This document shows positions 51,767-60,899 of a stretch of DNA of 64,000 nucleotides, piece after piece (the first letter of the stretch is position 1; every line of letters begins with the position of its first letter). The DNA is from Pseudomonas frederiksbergensis (GTDB lineage Bacteria > Pseudomonadota > Gammaproteobacteria > Pseudomonadales > Pseudomonadaceae), in contig NZ_CP142104.1 in assembly GCF_035751725.1 (NCBI RefSeq), forward strand, positions 3,410,001 to 3,474,000. The letters run 5' to 3'. A program made the position numbers and the translations under genes. The notes below the pieces were generated by a model that was not told where the DNA came from, did no database searches, and worked only from the letters and a program-made list of their open reading frames with translations.

Positions 51767-53608
51767 TCATGCATATGCCGCCACGGTCACGTTGTTGGAC
51801 TGCTGGGTTTTCATCAACTCGGCACTGTCGTGATGGCAAAGGATCTCGCTGCCGCCGACGATCATCCGCCGCTGCGGCGCGACGCAGTTGCACAAGCCGT
51901 CGACCCGCACCGGGCAACGACCGAGGAAGGTGCACAGCCCGGGCACGTTGGCTTTCGGGCCAACGGGTGGCAGCGTCTGGCAAGTCGTTGCCCCGCAGGT
52001 TTCCAGCCAGCCCTGGCGCAGTTCCGGTACGGAATGGATCAACAGGTCGGTATACGGATGGAACGGCGCCTCGGCAAAGGATTGGCGGCTACCGGCCTGG
52101 ACCTTGTGGCCGCTGTACATCACCACGATGTCGTCACACAAGGCGCGCACGGTGGAGATATCGTGGCTGATGAACAGATAAGACACCCCCAGTTGCTGGC
52201 GCAGATCGCGCAGCAGTTCGAGAATCGCCGCGCCGACCACGGTATCCAGCGCCGAAGTCACCTCGTCGCAGAGGATCAGGTCCGGCTTCGCCGCCAAGGC
52301 CCGGGCCAGGTTGACCCGTTGCTTCTGGCCGCCGGACAGTTCGTTCGGTCGCCGGTCGGCCATCGTGCGCGGCAAACGCACCAGGTCGAGCAATTCGCCG
52401 ATACGCTCGCGCAACGCCGCGCCCTTGAGGCCGAAATACATCTTCAGCGGACGACTCAGGATGGTGCTGACGCTGTGCATCGGATTGAGGGCGGTGTCGG
52501 CATTCTGGAAAACCATTTGAATACGTCGGAACTGCTCCTGGGTGCGCGACGACAGACTGCCGCCCAGGGGTTGGCCATCGAAGGTCAGCCCGCCGAGGGC
52601 CGGCACCAACAACCCGGCCACGACCCGTGCCAAGGTCGATTTGCCAGAGCCCGACTCACCAATGACGCCAATGGCCTGGCCTCGGCGAACCGTCAGGTCG
52701 ATGTCTTCCAACACCCGAATCGCTGGCATGCCTTGGGCATTCTTGTTGCCGTAGCCGGCGGTCAGCCCCTGGATGGTCAGCAGGGGTGTGTCTTGGGCGA
52801 TGTCGCTCGGCGGACGGATCGTCGTGTCCGGGCGCGCCGCAGCCAACAGGCTGCGGGTGTATTCGTGGGCCGGGCCCTTGAGCAACGGTGCGGTGGCGCT
52901 ATGTTCGAAGATTTCGCCGCCATTGAGCACCACGATCTGATCAGCCATCTGCGCCACGACCGCGAGGTCGTGGGAGACATAGACCGCCGTGGCACCCCGT
53001 TCACGTACCACCCGCTTAAAGGCCCGCAACACATCGATCTGGGTCGTCACGTCCAGGGCCGTGGTCGGCTCGTCGAGCACCACCAGCAACGGATCGCTGA
53101 TCAGCGCCATCGCCGCCATCACCCGTTGCAGTTGCCCGCCGGAGACCTGGTGGGGATAGCGCTGGCCGATGCGCTCAGGGTCTGGCAGGGCCAGGTCGCG
53201 GAACAACTCGATGGCCTTGGCCTCAAGCACGGCTCGGCTGCCCAGGTCATGAATCAGGGCGCCCTCCACCACTTGGTCGATCAGTTTTTTCGCCGGGTTG
53301 AACGCCGCTGCGGCGCTCTGGGCGATATAGGACACCCGGTTTCCCCGCACTTTCTGCAACTGGCTTTCGCCCAACGCCAGCATGTCGTGCTCGCCGATCT
53401 GTACGACCCCGCCCGCCAGCCGACAACCGCGCCGGGCATAACCGAGCAGCGCCAGGGCGATGGTGGTCTTGCCGGAACCGGACTCGCCGATCAACGCCAA
53501 CACTTCACCCTTTTGCAGGGAAAAACTGACGCCTTTGACGATGTCCACCTCACCACGCTCGCCACAGGCCACCACGCGCAGGTCCTGTACTCGAATCAAT
53601 TCACTCAT
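51767..53608 (-). CDS. Peptide ABC transporter, fused double ATPase (DppD-DppF type)
   Basis: Protein of 613 residues with two ABC domains. Domain 1: Walker A IGESGSGKTT near residue 40, signature VSGGQLQRV, LLVVLDEPTTALDV. Domain 2: Walker A IGESGSGKST, signature LSGGQKQRV, LILCDEVTSALDT. A C-terminal oligopeptide-type cysteine-rich segment (VPGLCTFLGRCPVRVDGLCN) could hold a metal cluster. Most Dpp/Opp systems use two genes for this. Start at 53608, one base after the permease stop. Confidence 0.93.
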   Translation of the reverse strand: MSELIRVQDLRVVACGERGEVDIVKGVSFSLQKGEVLALIGESGSGKTTIALALLGYARRGCRLAGGVVQIGEHDMLALGESQLQKVRGNRVSYIAQSAAAAFNPAKKLIDQVVEGALIHDLGSRAVLEAKAIELFRDLALPDPERIGQRYPHQVSGGQLQRVMAAMALISDPLLVVLDEPTTALDVTTQIDVLRAFKRVVRERGATAVYVSHDLAVVAQMADQIVVLNGGEIFEHSATAPLLKGPAHEYTRSLLAAARPDTTIRPPSDIAQDTPLLTIQGLTAGYGNKNAQGMPAIRVLEDIDLTVRRGQAIGVIGESGSGKSTLARVVAGLLVPALGGLTFDGQPLGGSLSSRTQEQFRRIQMVFQNADTALNPMHSVSTILSRPLKMYFGLKGAALRERIGELLDLVRLPRTMADRRPNELSGGQKQRVNLARALAAKPDLILCDEVTSALDTVVGAAILELLRDLRQQLGVSYLFISHDISTVRALCDDIVVMYSGHKVQAGSRQSFAEAPFHPYTDLLIHSVPELRQGWLETCGATTCQTLPPVGPKANVPGLCTFLGRCPVRVDGLCNCVAPQRRMIVGGSEILCHHDSAELMKTQQSNNVTVAAYA

Positions 53609-53609
53609 T

Positions 53610-54485
53610 TCAATGCCCCCCCGAACGTCGGCTACGTCGCGACGACAACCGGTCGATGAACAGATTCACGCCGATGGTCAGTGTGCCGATGGCCAGGGCA
53701 GGAATCACGATGGCTGGCGCCCCTTGATTGAGGCCTCCGATGTTCTCGCGCACCAGCGAACCCAGGTCGGCATCCGGCGGTTGCACGCCCAACCCGAGGA
53801 AACTCATGCCACTGAGCAACAGCACGATGAAACCAAAGCGCAGGCCCAGGTCCGCCAGCACCGGGTTGAGTATGTTCGGCAGGATTTCCACGCAGGCGAT
53901 GTACAGCCGGCGCTCGCCCCGGGTACGGGCCACTTGCACGTACTCCAGGGCTTCGATATTCACCGCCATGCTGCGGGCGATGCGGAAGGCGCCGGGGGTG
54001 TAGCTCAACACCGCCGTGCAGATCAGCAAGGTGACCGAGGAGCCGAAGGCCGAGACCATGATCAGCGCCAGCATTTTGCTGGGGATCGAAATGAACGCGT
54101 CCATCAGGCGACTGATCAACTCATCCAGCCACTTGGGCGACACCACTGACAAAAGCGCAAGACTGGTTCCCAAGGTGCTGGACAACACCGCGGCCACCAA
54201 CGCCAGGCCAACGGTGAAACGCGCGCCGACGAGGATCCGGCTGAGCATGTCGCGGCCCAGGTAATCGGTGCCGAACGGGTACGTCGCGCTGAGGCTGTCG
54301 AAGACGTTGTCGGAGACCACCTCCCCCACCGGGTGCGGCGCCAGCCACGGGCCGAACATGGCCACCAGCAACCACATGGCACACATCACGGCGCCGAACA
54401 GGCCAAGCCAGGACTTGGCGTGGGCGTCTTTACCCAACCCTAGCGCAACGGCCGCCGTCGGGGACTTCACAATGAGGTTGTTCAT
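53610..54485 (-). CDS. Peptide ABC transporter permease (DppC type)
   Basis: Inner-membrane permease of 291 residues with an N-terminal helix and the OppC-like block FGTDYLGRDMLSRILVGARF. The EAA loop is EYVQVARTRGERRLYIACVE. ATG 54485 overlaps the upstream permease stop (ATGA). The longer upstream frame is noise. It forms the channel with the DppB-type protein. Confidence 0.93.
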   Translation of the reverse strand: MNNLIVKSPTAAVALGLGKDAHAKSWLGLFGAVMCAMWLLVAMFGPWLAPHPVGEVVSDNVFDSLSATYPFGTDYLGRDMLSRILVGARFTVGLALVAAVLSSTLGTSLALLSVVSPKWLDELISRLMDAFISIPSKMLALIMVSAFGSSVTLLICTAVLSYTPGAFRIARSMAVNIEALEYVQVARTRGERRLYIACVEILPNILNPVLADLGLRFGFIVLLLSGMSFLGLGVQPPDADLGSLVRENIGGLNQGAPAIVIPALAIGTLTIGVNLFIDRLSSRRSRRSGGH

Positions 54486-55441
54486 TGGTTTCTCAGCCTC
54501 GGATTGGAAAGTATCGCGCACAGGTCGGAGATCAATACCAACGCCAGGTACGCCGTGCAGAACAACATGGTGCAGGCCTGGACCAGGGCCATGTCGCGGT
54601 TGGTCACGGCATCGACCATGAGGCTGGCGATGCCGGGATAGTTGAAGATCGTTTCGACGATCACCACCCCACCCAACAAGTAGGACAGGCTCAGGGCGAT
54701 GGCATTGGCGATAGGGCCGATGGCATTGGGCAAGGCATGCCGAAGCACGATGCGGATATTGCTCACACCCTTGAGCCGAGCCATCTCCACGTAAGGGCTG
54801 TCGAGCTGATCGATCACCGCCGCCCGGGTCATGCGCGACATTTGCGCGACAATCACACAACACAGCGTCATCACCGGCAATGCGTAGGTGCGCATGAACT
54901 GCCAGGGTGAGGTGATTTCACTGGCATAGGACAGCGCCGACAACCAGCCCAGGTTTACCGCGAAAATCAGCACCGCCAAGGTGGCGACCAGGAATTCCGG
55001 CACCGCCACCATGGTCAAGGTGAAAAAGCTCAGGAAGCTGTCGATGCGCCCGCCCCGGCCCATGGCCGAGCCGATCCCCAGCGCCAACGCCACGGGCACC
55101 GACACCAACGCCGTGGCGGCCGCGAGCATCAACGTGTTGGGGACCCGGCCAGCCATCAGATCGATGACCGGCATGGCGTTGGACATCGACATGCCCAGGT
55201 CACCGCTGAGCAGGCTGGTCAGCCAGTGCAGGTATCGCAACACACCGGGTTGGTCCAAACCCATTTTCGTCCGCAGGGCCGCCACTTGTTCTGGCGTGGC
55301 GAACTGCCCCAGCGCCTGTTGCGCCGCGTCTCCCGGCAGCACCGCCGTGATGGCGAAGACCACCATGGAGACAATCAACAAGGTCACGACCGCCGCCCCC
55401 AGGCGGCGGCCAATCAACCAGAGTGTGTTGCTATTCATCAT
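54482..55441 (-). CDS. Peptide ABC transporter permease (DppB type)
   Basis: Inner-membrane permease of 319 residues starting MMNSNTLWLIGRRLGAAVVT, with the typical first helix VTLLIVSMVVFAITAVLPGD and EAA loop SPYVEMARLKGVSNIRIVLR. Start is 55441 or the adjacent ATG at 55438. It lies 37 bp after the binding-protein gene. Confidence 0.93.
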   Translation of the reverse strand: MMNSNTLWLIGRRLGAAVVTLLIVSMVVFAITAVLPGDAAQQALGQFATPEQVAALRTKMGLDQPGVLRYLHWLTSLLSGDLGMSMSNAMPVIDLMAGRVPNTLMLAAATALVSVPVALALGIGSAMGRGGRIDSFLSFFTLTMVAVPEFLVATLAVLIFAVNLGWLSALSYASEITSPWQFMRTYALPVMTLCCVIVAQMSRMTRAAVIDQLDSPYVEMARLKGVSNIRIVLRHALPNAIGPIANAIALSLSYLLGGVVIVETIFNYPGIASLMVDAVTNRDMALVQACTMLFCTAYLALVLISDLCAILSNPRLRNQ

Positions 55442-55478
55442 CCGACCCTCACGCAATATGGCCCAAACCCGACGTTCA

Positions 55479-57125
55479 TCAGGCGTCCAGCCAGACTTGC
55501 TCGGCAAACATGTAGCCCATGAAACCGCCCAGGGGGTTGGCGCCATAACCCTTGACCCGCTGATCGGCACCATCGATGTTGCTGATGAACACCGGTACGC
55601 CAATACCGCAGTGCTCATGCACCAGCACTTGCATGTCGCCGTACATCTTGCCGCGCTTGGCCTCATCGGTTTCACCGCGGGCCTGTACCAACAGTTGGTC
55701 GAACTGTTCGTTTTTCCAGCCGGATTCATTCCACGGCGCACTCGACTGGAAGAACTGCGAGAACAGCATGTCGGCATTCGGTCGGGGGTTGATGTTGCCA
55801 AAGCTCAGCGGGTGCTTGGCCCAGTGGTTGGACCAATAGCCATCGCTCGGCAGGCGGTTGACGTTGAGCTTGAGCCCGGCCTCTTTGGCGGACTGCTGCA
55901 GCAACACCGCGATGTCCACCGAACCGGTCGCCGCCGGCGAGCACATCATCGGCATGCTGATGTCTGCCATGCCGGCTTTCTTGAGCAGGAACTTGGCCTG
56001 TTCCGGATCATAGGCCCGTTGTGGCAATTCAGCGTTGTGGAAGCGCGCCCCGGGTGCGATCGGATGATCGTTGCCGACCCTGGCGTAACCCCGGAAGATC
56101 GCCGACTTGATCTGTTCGCGATCCAGCAGCAGCTTCATGGCCTGGGTGAATTCCGGGCTTTTGCCGGGCATCTGGTCCTGACGAATGATCAAGTCAGTGT
56201 AGTTGCCCGACGGCGAGTCAATGACCCGGTGCTTGGCGCTGGCCTTGATACGGTTCGTCGAACGCGGGTTGACCTCGTTGACGATGTGCACGTCCCCCGA
56301 TAACAGGGCGTTGATCCGTGACGATTCGTCGGCGATGCCGATGAATTCGATTTCGTCCAGGTACGGCAAGCCGGGCTTCCAGTAATTGGTATTGCGCACG
56401 CCAATGGAACGCACCCCAGGCTTGAACTCCTTGACCTTGAACGGCCCGGTACCGATGCCCTGGCTGAAATCGCTGGTGCCTTCGGGAACGATCAGCATGT
56501 GCGAGACGGCAAGCACCGACGGCAATTCAGCGTTGGGGCCGCTCAACTGTATCTGCACTTCGTGGGTGCCGACGGCTTTGACGTCGGCGAACTGCGACGC
56601 CAGCGGCAAGACCTTGGAGCCGGTGATCGGGTCCTTGTGCCGCAACAACGAAAACACCACGTCGGCGGCGGTCAGTGCCTTGCCATTGTGAAAGGTCACT
56701 TCCTTGCGCAGGCTGATCACCCAGAGCGTGGCGTCGGTGGTTTCGATACGCTCGGCCAGTTCCAGTTGCGGCACCATGTGGCTGTCAAAACGGGTCAGCC
56801 CGTTATAGAACATGTAGTGGCGCACATAGTCGGTGGACGACGAACCTTTGGCCGGGTCCAGGGTGTCGGCGGTGGAACTGGTCGAGCCCGCGACACGAAT
56901 GCGACCGCCAGGCTTGCCTTTGCCTGCGCTGGCGACCTCTTCATCGGCGAACAACTTGCCGGCGGTACCGAACAGGCTACCCGCGCCTGCCACCGCCACC
57001 CCGGCCAATCCGAGCATTTGCAATGCATTGCGGCGTGACATGCCGCGATTGAGCCCTTCGAAGATGCGCAGACTTTCCGTACCTGTTATCAGCTGGGTGT
57101 CGATACTGTTTTTTTTGTCAGTCAT
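55479..57125 (-). CDS. Peptide-type extracellular solute-binding protein (family 5)
   Basis: Periplasmic receptor of 548 residues. The leader RGMSRRNALQMLGLAGVAVA carries twin arginines before a hydrophobic stretch, so Tat export is likely. The mature part has the SBP-5 block TLWVISLRKEVTFHNGKALT and lobes ending AEQVWLDA. ATG 57125 is placed just after poly-T/A sequence without a strong site, yet the N-terminus fits. It delivers the ligand, possibly an opine-, peptide- or glutamyl-type compound, to the DppBC-like permease. Confidence 0.9.
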   Translation of the reverse strand: MTDKKNSIDTQLITGTESLRIFEGLNRGMSRRNALQMLGLAGVAVAGAGSLFGTAGKLFADEEVASAGKGKPGGRIRVAGSTSSTADTLDPAKGSSSTDYVRHYMFYNGLTRFDSHMVPQLELAERIETTDATLWVISLRKEVTFHNGKALTAADVVFSLLRHKDPITGSKVLPLASQFADVKAVGTHEVQIQLSGPNAELPSVLAVSHMLIVPEGTSDFSQGIGTGPFKVKEFKPGVRSIGVRNTNYWKPGLPYLDEIEFIGIADESSRINALLSGDVHIVNEVNPRSTNRIKASAKHRVIDSPSGNYTDLIIRQDQMPGKSPEFTQAMKLLLDREQIKSAIFRGYARVGNDHPIAPGARFHNAELPQRAYDPEQAKFLLKKAGMADISMPMMCSPAATGSVDIAVLLQQSAKEAGLKLNVNRLPSDGYWSNHWAKHPLSFGNINPRPNADMLFSQFFQSSAPWNESGWKNEQFDQLLVQARGETDEAKRGKMYGDMQVLVHEHCGIGVPVFISNIDGADQRVKGYGANPLGGFMGYMFAEQVWLDA

Positions 57126-57208
57126 GTCAGTTCTACCTTTCGGAAGTGATAAGGCTCGATGGCTCGCGATTAATGCAATGTGTTGAAACCTGAAGCGTCC
57201 CCCGCAAC

Positions 57209-58483
57209 TCAATGCAAATAGTCTTGAAGGCGGTAATACGCACCGACCAGAGGCAAGAACCAGGGTTTGCCAAAATGTCCGGGGATGGCCGGCCAATCGA
57301 GTTCGCGCCAAGGGTTGGCCTCGACCTTGCCAGCCATGACGTCGGCCATGACTTGCCCCATGTGCACCGACATCTGCACGCCATGGCCGCTGTAGCCCAT
57401 GGAGTGATAAATGCCGCCGTGCTGGCCGGCCCGGGGCAAGCGATCGGAGGTCATGTCTACCAGTCCACCCCAGCAATAATCGACCTTCACGTGAGCCAAC
57501 TGCGGGAACATCTGCACCATCGCCGCGTGCAGGACCTTGCCGCTCTTGGCATCAGACACGCTGTCAGACATGGCAAACCGCGCACGCCCGCCAAACAGCA
57601 GGCGGTTGTCCGGCGTCAGGCGAAAGTAACTACCGATCATGCGGCTGGTCACATAGGACCGGTGTGCCGGCAGCAAACTGTCGACCAGTGCCTGGGGCAG
57701 CACTTCGGTGGCGATCACGAAACTGCCCACCGGCACGATCCGCCGCCGATACCAGCCCAACCCACCCTGCTGAGAGGTGCCAGTGGCCAGCAGGACCTGC
57801 GTAGCCTGGAGCGAACCCTTGGTGGTATTGATCCGATAGCCGCCAGCGCTGGCTTTCCAGTCCGTGACGGACACGCCTTGGAAGATCAACGCACCATGAC
57901 GGGCTGCGGCCTCGGCCAACCCGATCCCGAAGCGCCCGACGTGCATCTGCACGCCGTTGCGCTGCAGCAAGCCGCCATGGAACTGGGCCGAATTGACTTC
58001 AGCGCGAGTCTCTTGCGCCGATAGCAACTCGACTTCGGCATCGACCTCCCGCCGAATCAATTCGCAGGTGCGCGCCAAACCTTCGTAATGCATGGGCTTG
58101 GCCGCCAGCTTGAGCTTGCCATTGCGCGTGAAGTCGCAGGCAATCTGCTCCTGCTCCACCAGCGAGACGACGCTCTGCACGGCGCTTTCATAGGCCTGGT
58201 AATAGGCGCGTGCTTTATCGGCGCCGAGGCTGGCACTCAGTGCCGCGTAATCCTGGGCAACGCCGGTATTGCATTGGCCGCCATTGCGCCCCGACGCTTC
58301 GCCAATCACCCGCCCGCCTTCCAGCACCGCCACATTGGCGCCCTTCAAGGCCAGCGCCCGGGCCGCAGCCAGGCCCGTGAAACCACCCCCGACGATCGCC
58401 ACATCGACCTGCCCGGGCAACGCACCGAGCTGGGCACCGGTAAACTGCGGTGCGGTGTCGAGCCAGTAAGACTCACTGCCCAT
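57209..58483 (-). CDS. FAD-dependent amine/amino-acid oxidoreductase (PuuB/OrdL type)
   Basis: DAO-family flavoenzyme of 424 residues. The FAD fold starts VDVAIVGGGFTGLAAARALA, then GRNGGQCNTGVAQDY (the GG(Q/H) flavin contact of gamma-glutamylputrescine oxidases) and the C-terminal YCWGGLVDMTSDRLPRAGQH with GYSGHGVQMSVH. It probably oxidises a secondary or primary amine made available by the transporter, giving an aldehyde for the downstream dehydrogenase. It lies between the binding protein and the HAD gene. Confidence 0.9.
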   Translation of the reverse strand: MGSESYWLDTAPQFTGAQLGALPGQVDVAIVGGGFTGLAAARALALKGANVAVLEGGRVIGEASGRNGGQCNTGVAQDYAALSASLGADKARAYYQAYESAVQSVVSLVEQEQIACDFTRNGKLKLAAKPMHYEGLARTCELIRREVDAEVELLSAQETRAEVNSAQFHGGLLQRNGVQMHVGRFGIGLAEAAARHGALIFQGVSVTDWKASAGGYRINTTKGSLQATQVLLATGTSQQGGLGWYRRRIVPVGSFVIATEVLPQALVDSLLPAHRSYVTSRMIGSYFRLTPDNRLLFGGRARFAMSDSVSDAKSGKVLHAAMVQMFPQLAHVKVDYCWGGLVDMTSDRLPRAGQHGGIYHSMGYSGHGVQMSVHMGQVMADVMAGKVEANPWRELDWPAIPGHFGKPWFLPLVGAYYRLQDYLH

Positions 58484-58519
58484 GTCTAACCCCTTATGCC
58501 TTGAAGAGTGCCCAGAGAC

Positions 58520-59188
58520 TCAGAGACCGACCAGACCGGCCAAACCGCCGATGTCCGGGATCTGGTGGTAGCTGTAGCCGGCGTTTCCAGGCAGTTCATG
58601 ACCGCGGGCAACGAAAGCTTTGTTTTTGATTTTCATGTCGTCGGCCGGCATCAGGTCATAACGGAAGCTCGAGGACACGTGCAGGACATCCTCCGGCCCG
58701 CAGCCGAGGTTATCGAGCATGAACTCGAAGGCGGCCAGGCGCGGCTTGTAGGCTTGGGCTTGTTGAGCCGTGAAGACTTTATGGAAAGGCGCGCCGAGCT
58801 TGTCGACGTTGGACATGATCTGCTCGTCCATCGCGTTGGAGAAAATCACCAGGGGAATCTTGTCGGCGATTTTCGACAGGCCGGCCGGTACGTCGGCATG
58901 GGGACCCCAAGTTGGTACGGCATCGTAGTAGAGCTGGCCTTCGCCTTTGTACTCGACACCCCAGCGCTTGCAGACCCGGGCCAAGGCAGTCTTGAGGATT
59001 TCATCATACGGCCGCCAGTCACCCATGACCTGGTCCAGGCGATAGGCCGAGAAATCCTTGACGAACTGGTCCATCTGCTCGGCAGGGACTCGATCGGCGA
59101 ACAGCTCGCGCGTCATGGTTCCCATCTGAAAGTTGGTCAACGTGCCGTAGCAGTCAAAGGTAATGAACTTGGGGCGAAGGAAGCTCAT
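58520..59188 (-). CDS. HAD-superfamily haloacid dehalogenase type II-like protein
   Basis: Cytosolic HAD hydrolase of 222 residues: motif I ITFDCYGTLTNF with nucleophile Asp12, motif II VIFSNAMDE, motif III Lys in AYKPRLAAFEF, and SSSFRYDLMPADDMK. These are type II 2-haloacid dehalogenase features, yet position in an amine-catabolism operon suggests another substrate. It is the first gene of the leftward operon; its upstream region holds repeat A with a promoter-like element. Confidence 0.86.
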   Translation of the reverse strand: MSFLRPKFITFDCYGTLTNFQMGTMTRELFADRVPAEQMDQFVKDFSAYRLDQVMGDWRPYDEILKTALARVCKRWGVEYKGEGQLYYDAVPTWGPHADVPAGLSKIADKIPLVIFSNAMDEQIMSNVDKLGAPFHKVFTAQQAQAYKPRLAAFEFMLDNLGCGPEDVLHVSSSFRYDLMPADDMKIKNKAFVARGHELPGNAGYSYHQIPDIGGLAGLVGL

Positions 59189-59275
59189 GAGTGCAGTCCT
59201 GAGTGATGGTTGAGGTCATGAGGGGCAAGCAATTGCGCCGTTTCGCAAGGCTGGGTGCAACGCTGCATCACGGAT

Positions 59276-59377
59276 TTATTACAGCATCATGAGACCGTGC
59301 ATAAACGGTTAAAAGTATAGGTCGCTTGGCACAAACCACCGTTTTTCGGGGCCTGCTCAGCAGACTGTGCGGGATGC
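59276..59377 (-). repeat. 102-bp direct repeat A, promoter/operator of HAD-FAD operon
   Basis: Near-identical to 61030-61131; from 59294 to 59377 about 8 of 84 bases differ and there are no gaps. It includes the palindrome ACCGTGCATAAACGGT (59294-59309). A minus-strand TATACT at 59314-59319 would be the -10 box of the gene starting at 59188, and an ACGGTG lies at the -35 position. The same layout precedes the FAD oxidase at 60899, so this is a shared control element. Confidence 0.8.
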
Positions 59378-59495
59378 GCCAAGCGTGGGCATTTACGCCG
59401 TTTCCAAGGGTTTTGCGGACGTTTATGGTGCGCAAAAACCAGTCGAAACGCTGCGTGCGGCAGAATCTACGCCTGCGTGACACCTGCAATAACAA

Positions 59496-59528
59496 GAACG
59501 GGCGCATCCCCGGAGGATGCGCCCGTTC
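59496..59528 (-). terminator. Terminator hairpin of the FAD oxidase gene
   Basis: A perfect 14-bp stem (GAACGGGCGCATCC and its complement, loop CCGGA) lies 30 bp after the stop at 59559. On the minus strand it is followed by TTGTTATTG, moderately U-rich, consistent with intrinsic termination. Confidence 0.82.
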
Positions 59529-59558
59529 ATTGTTGGGTGGGTTGGATTTCCTGTGCCC

Positions 59559-60899
59559 TCAGAACTCCGCGACCTTGCCCCAGGCAGAAGATTGAAAGCG
59601 GTCCGGGTGATAGGGGCGCGGATCAACCAGTGGGGTCATGTCACAGACAATGTCGGCGATCAAGTGTCCCGCACCAGGACCAATGCCGAATCCATGACCA
59701 CTGAACCCCGCCGCCAGGACCAGGCCAGGGAGGCTCGCCATCTCGCCGATGCCCGGGACGCCGTCAGGCGTGCTGTCCACATAGCCTGCCCAAGCCGCGG
59801 TGACCGACGACGCCTTCAGCATCGGGATCAGGTCTACCGCGCGCTTGTAAGTCAATTCAACCGTCGAGGCGTCGGCTTTCGGATCCAGAATGCGCATGCG
59901 CTCCATCGGCGTTGGCTGGTCCAACCGCCAGCGGCCCCAACCTTCGTGCCCCGACAGGACGCCTTGCAGGCCGCCGGGTGCAAGCTTGCGCCACCTGCGC
60001 TGGAACATCGGCAGGAATTGCGGTGCGAAACGCAGCAGTTGCGGGGTCGGGTCAACGCGCCCTCTGCCACTGATGGCCAGCGTGAAGCCTCCATCAGCGC
60101 GACGGGTCATGGAGACTTCATCCGTGTGGATCGCATCCGGGATCTCTGCGGCGCTCTTGGAAACCGCCAGTATCGTCTGGCGAATGGAAGCCTGGGGAAA
60201 CCGGATGCCGTACTGACGGCAGAAAGAGGATGCCCATGCGCCCCCGGCCAGCACTGCGAGCTTGGTGCGTATGGTGCCCTTTTCGGTGACGACAGCGGAC
60301 AGGCGGCCACCCTCGGTCTCGACGCCGCGTGCGGCGCAGCCCTGGTGCACCGTGCCGCCCAGCTTGATGATCGCCCGGGCAACCGCCGGCGCGGCACGGG
60401 ATGGATCTGCCGTACCGTCGGTAGGCGAAAAGACCCCGCCTTTCCATGGCTTGCCGGTCACCCGACCACGTTCGGCGGCCTGCTGCGCCGTCAGCATGTG
60501 GGTTTTTACATTGACGGTGCGGGCAAACTCACCCCATTTTGCCCAACCAGCCAGCTCTTTTTCGTTGTTGGTCAGATAGAGCAGGCCGCATCTTCTGAAG
60601 CCGGTGTCTTCCCCAGTCTCTGCCGCGAATTGCTCCCACAGATCCAGGCTTTTGGTCGACAACGGCAACTCGCGGGCGTCTCGATTCTGCTGGCGGCACC
60701 AGCCCCAGTTTCGACTCGACTGCTCTGCCCCCACGCGCCCCTTTTCTACCAGCGCGACCTTCATGCCGCGCTTGGCCAGGTAGTAAGCCGTGAAGGTTCC
60801 GATGATGCCGCCGCCGATCACGACAACGTCAGCGTGTGTCGGAAGTTCAGAATTCGTCTCTACGGAAATTAACGGTGCTGGCATTTTAGGGATGTCCAT
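59559..60899 (-). CDS. FAD-dependent oxidoreductase (DAO family)
   Basis: Flavoenzyme of 446 residues with FAD motif DVVVIGGGIIGTFTAYYLAK and the block EQSSRNWGWCRQQNRDAREL. The segment RNWGWCRQ is typical of a Pseudomonas-rich DAO subgroup. The C-terminus has PGLVLAAGFSGHGFGIGPGA. It is expected to oxidise an amino or imino acid. Start ATG 60899 is preceded by AGGCC; an ATG at 60884 has no site. Its upstream region is repeat B, so it is likely co-regulated with the operon starting at 59188. Confidence 0.88.
   Translation of the reverse strand: MDIPKMPAPLISVETNSELPTHADVVVIGGGIIGTFTAYYLAKRGMKVALVEKGRVGAEQSSRNWGWCRQQNRDARELPLSTKSLDLWEQFAAETGEDTGFRRCGLLYLTNNEKELAGWAKWGEFARTVNVKTHMLTAQQAAERGRVTGKPWKGGVFSPTDGTADPSRAAPAVARAIIKLGGTVHQGCAARGVETEGGRLSAVVTEKGTIRTKLAVLAGGAWASSFCRQYGIRFPQASIRQTILAVSKSAAEIPDAIHTDEVSMTRRADGGFTLAISGRGRVDPTPQLLRFAPQFLPMFQRRWRKLAPGGLQGVLSGHEGWGRWRLDQPTPMERMRILDPKADASTVELTYKRAVDLIPMLKASSVTAAWAGYVDSTPDGVPGIGEMASLPGLVLAAGFSGHGFGIGPGAGHLIADIVCDMTPLVDPRPYHPDRFQSSAWGKVAEF

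Noticed and set aside
51830..53659. 609-codon open frame opposite the ABC ATPase
   Set aside because: Antisense shadow of the fused ATPase, which has every ABC motif.
54981..56303. 440-codon frame on the plus strand
   Set aside because: Antisense to permease and binding-protein genes with clear family signatures.
59268..59595. Short open frames across the gap upstream of the HAD gene
   Set aside because: They run through repeat A and the terminator hairpin; the sequence is better explained as control DNA.
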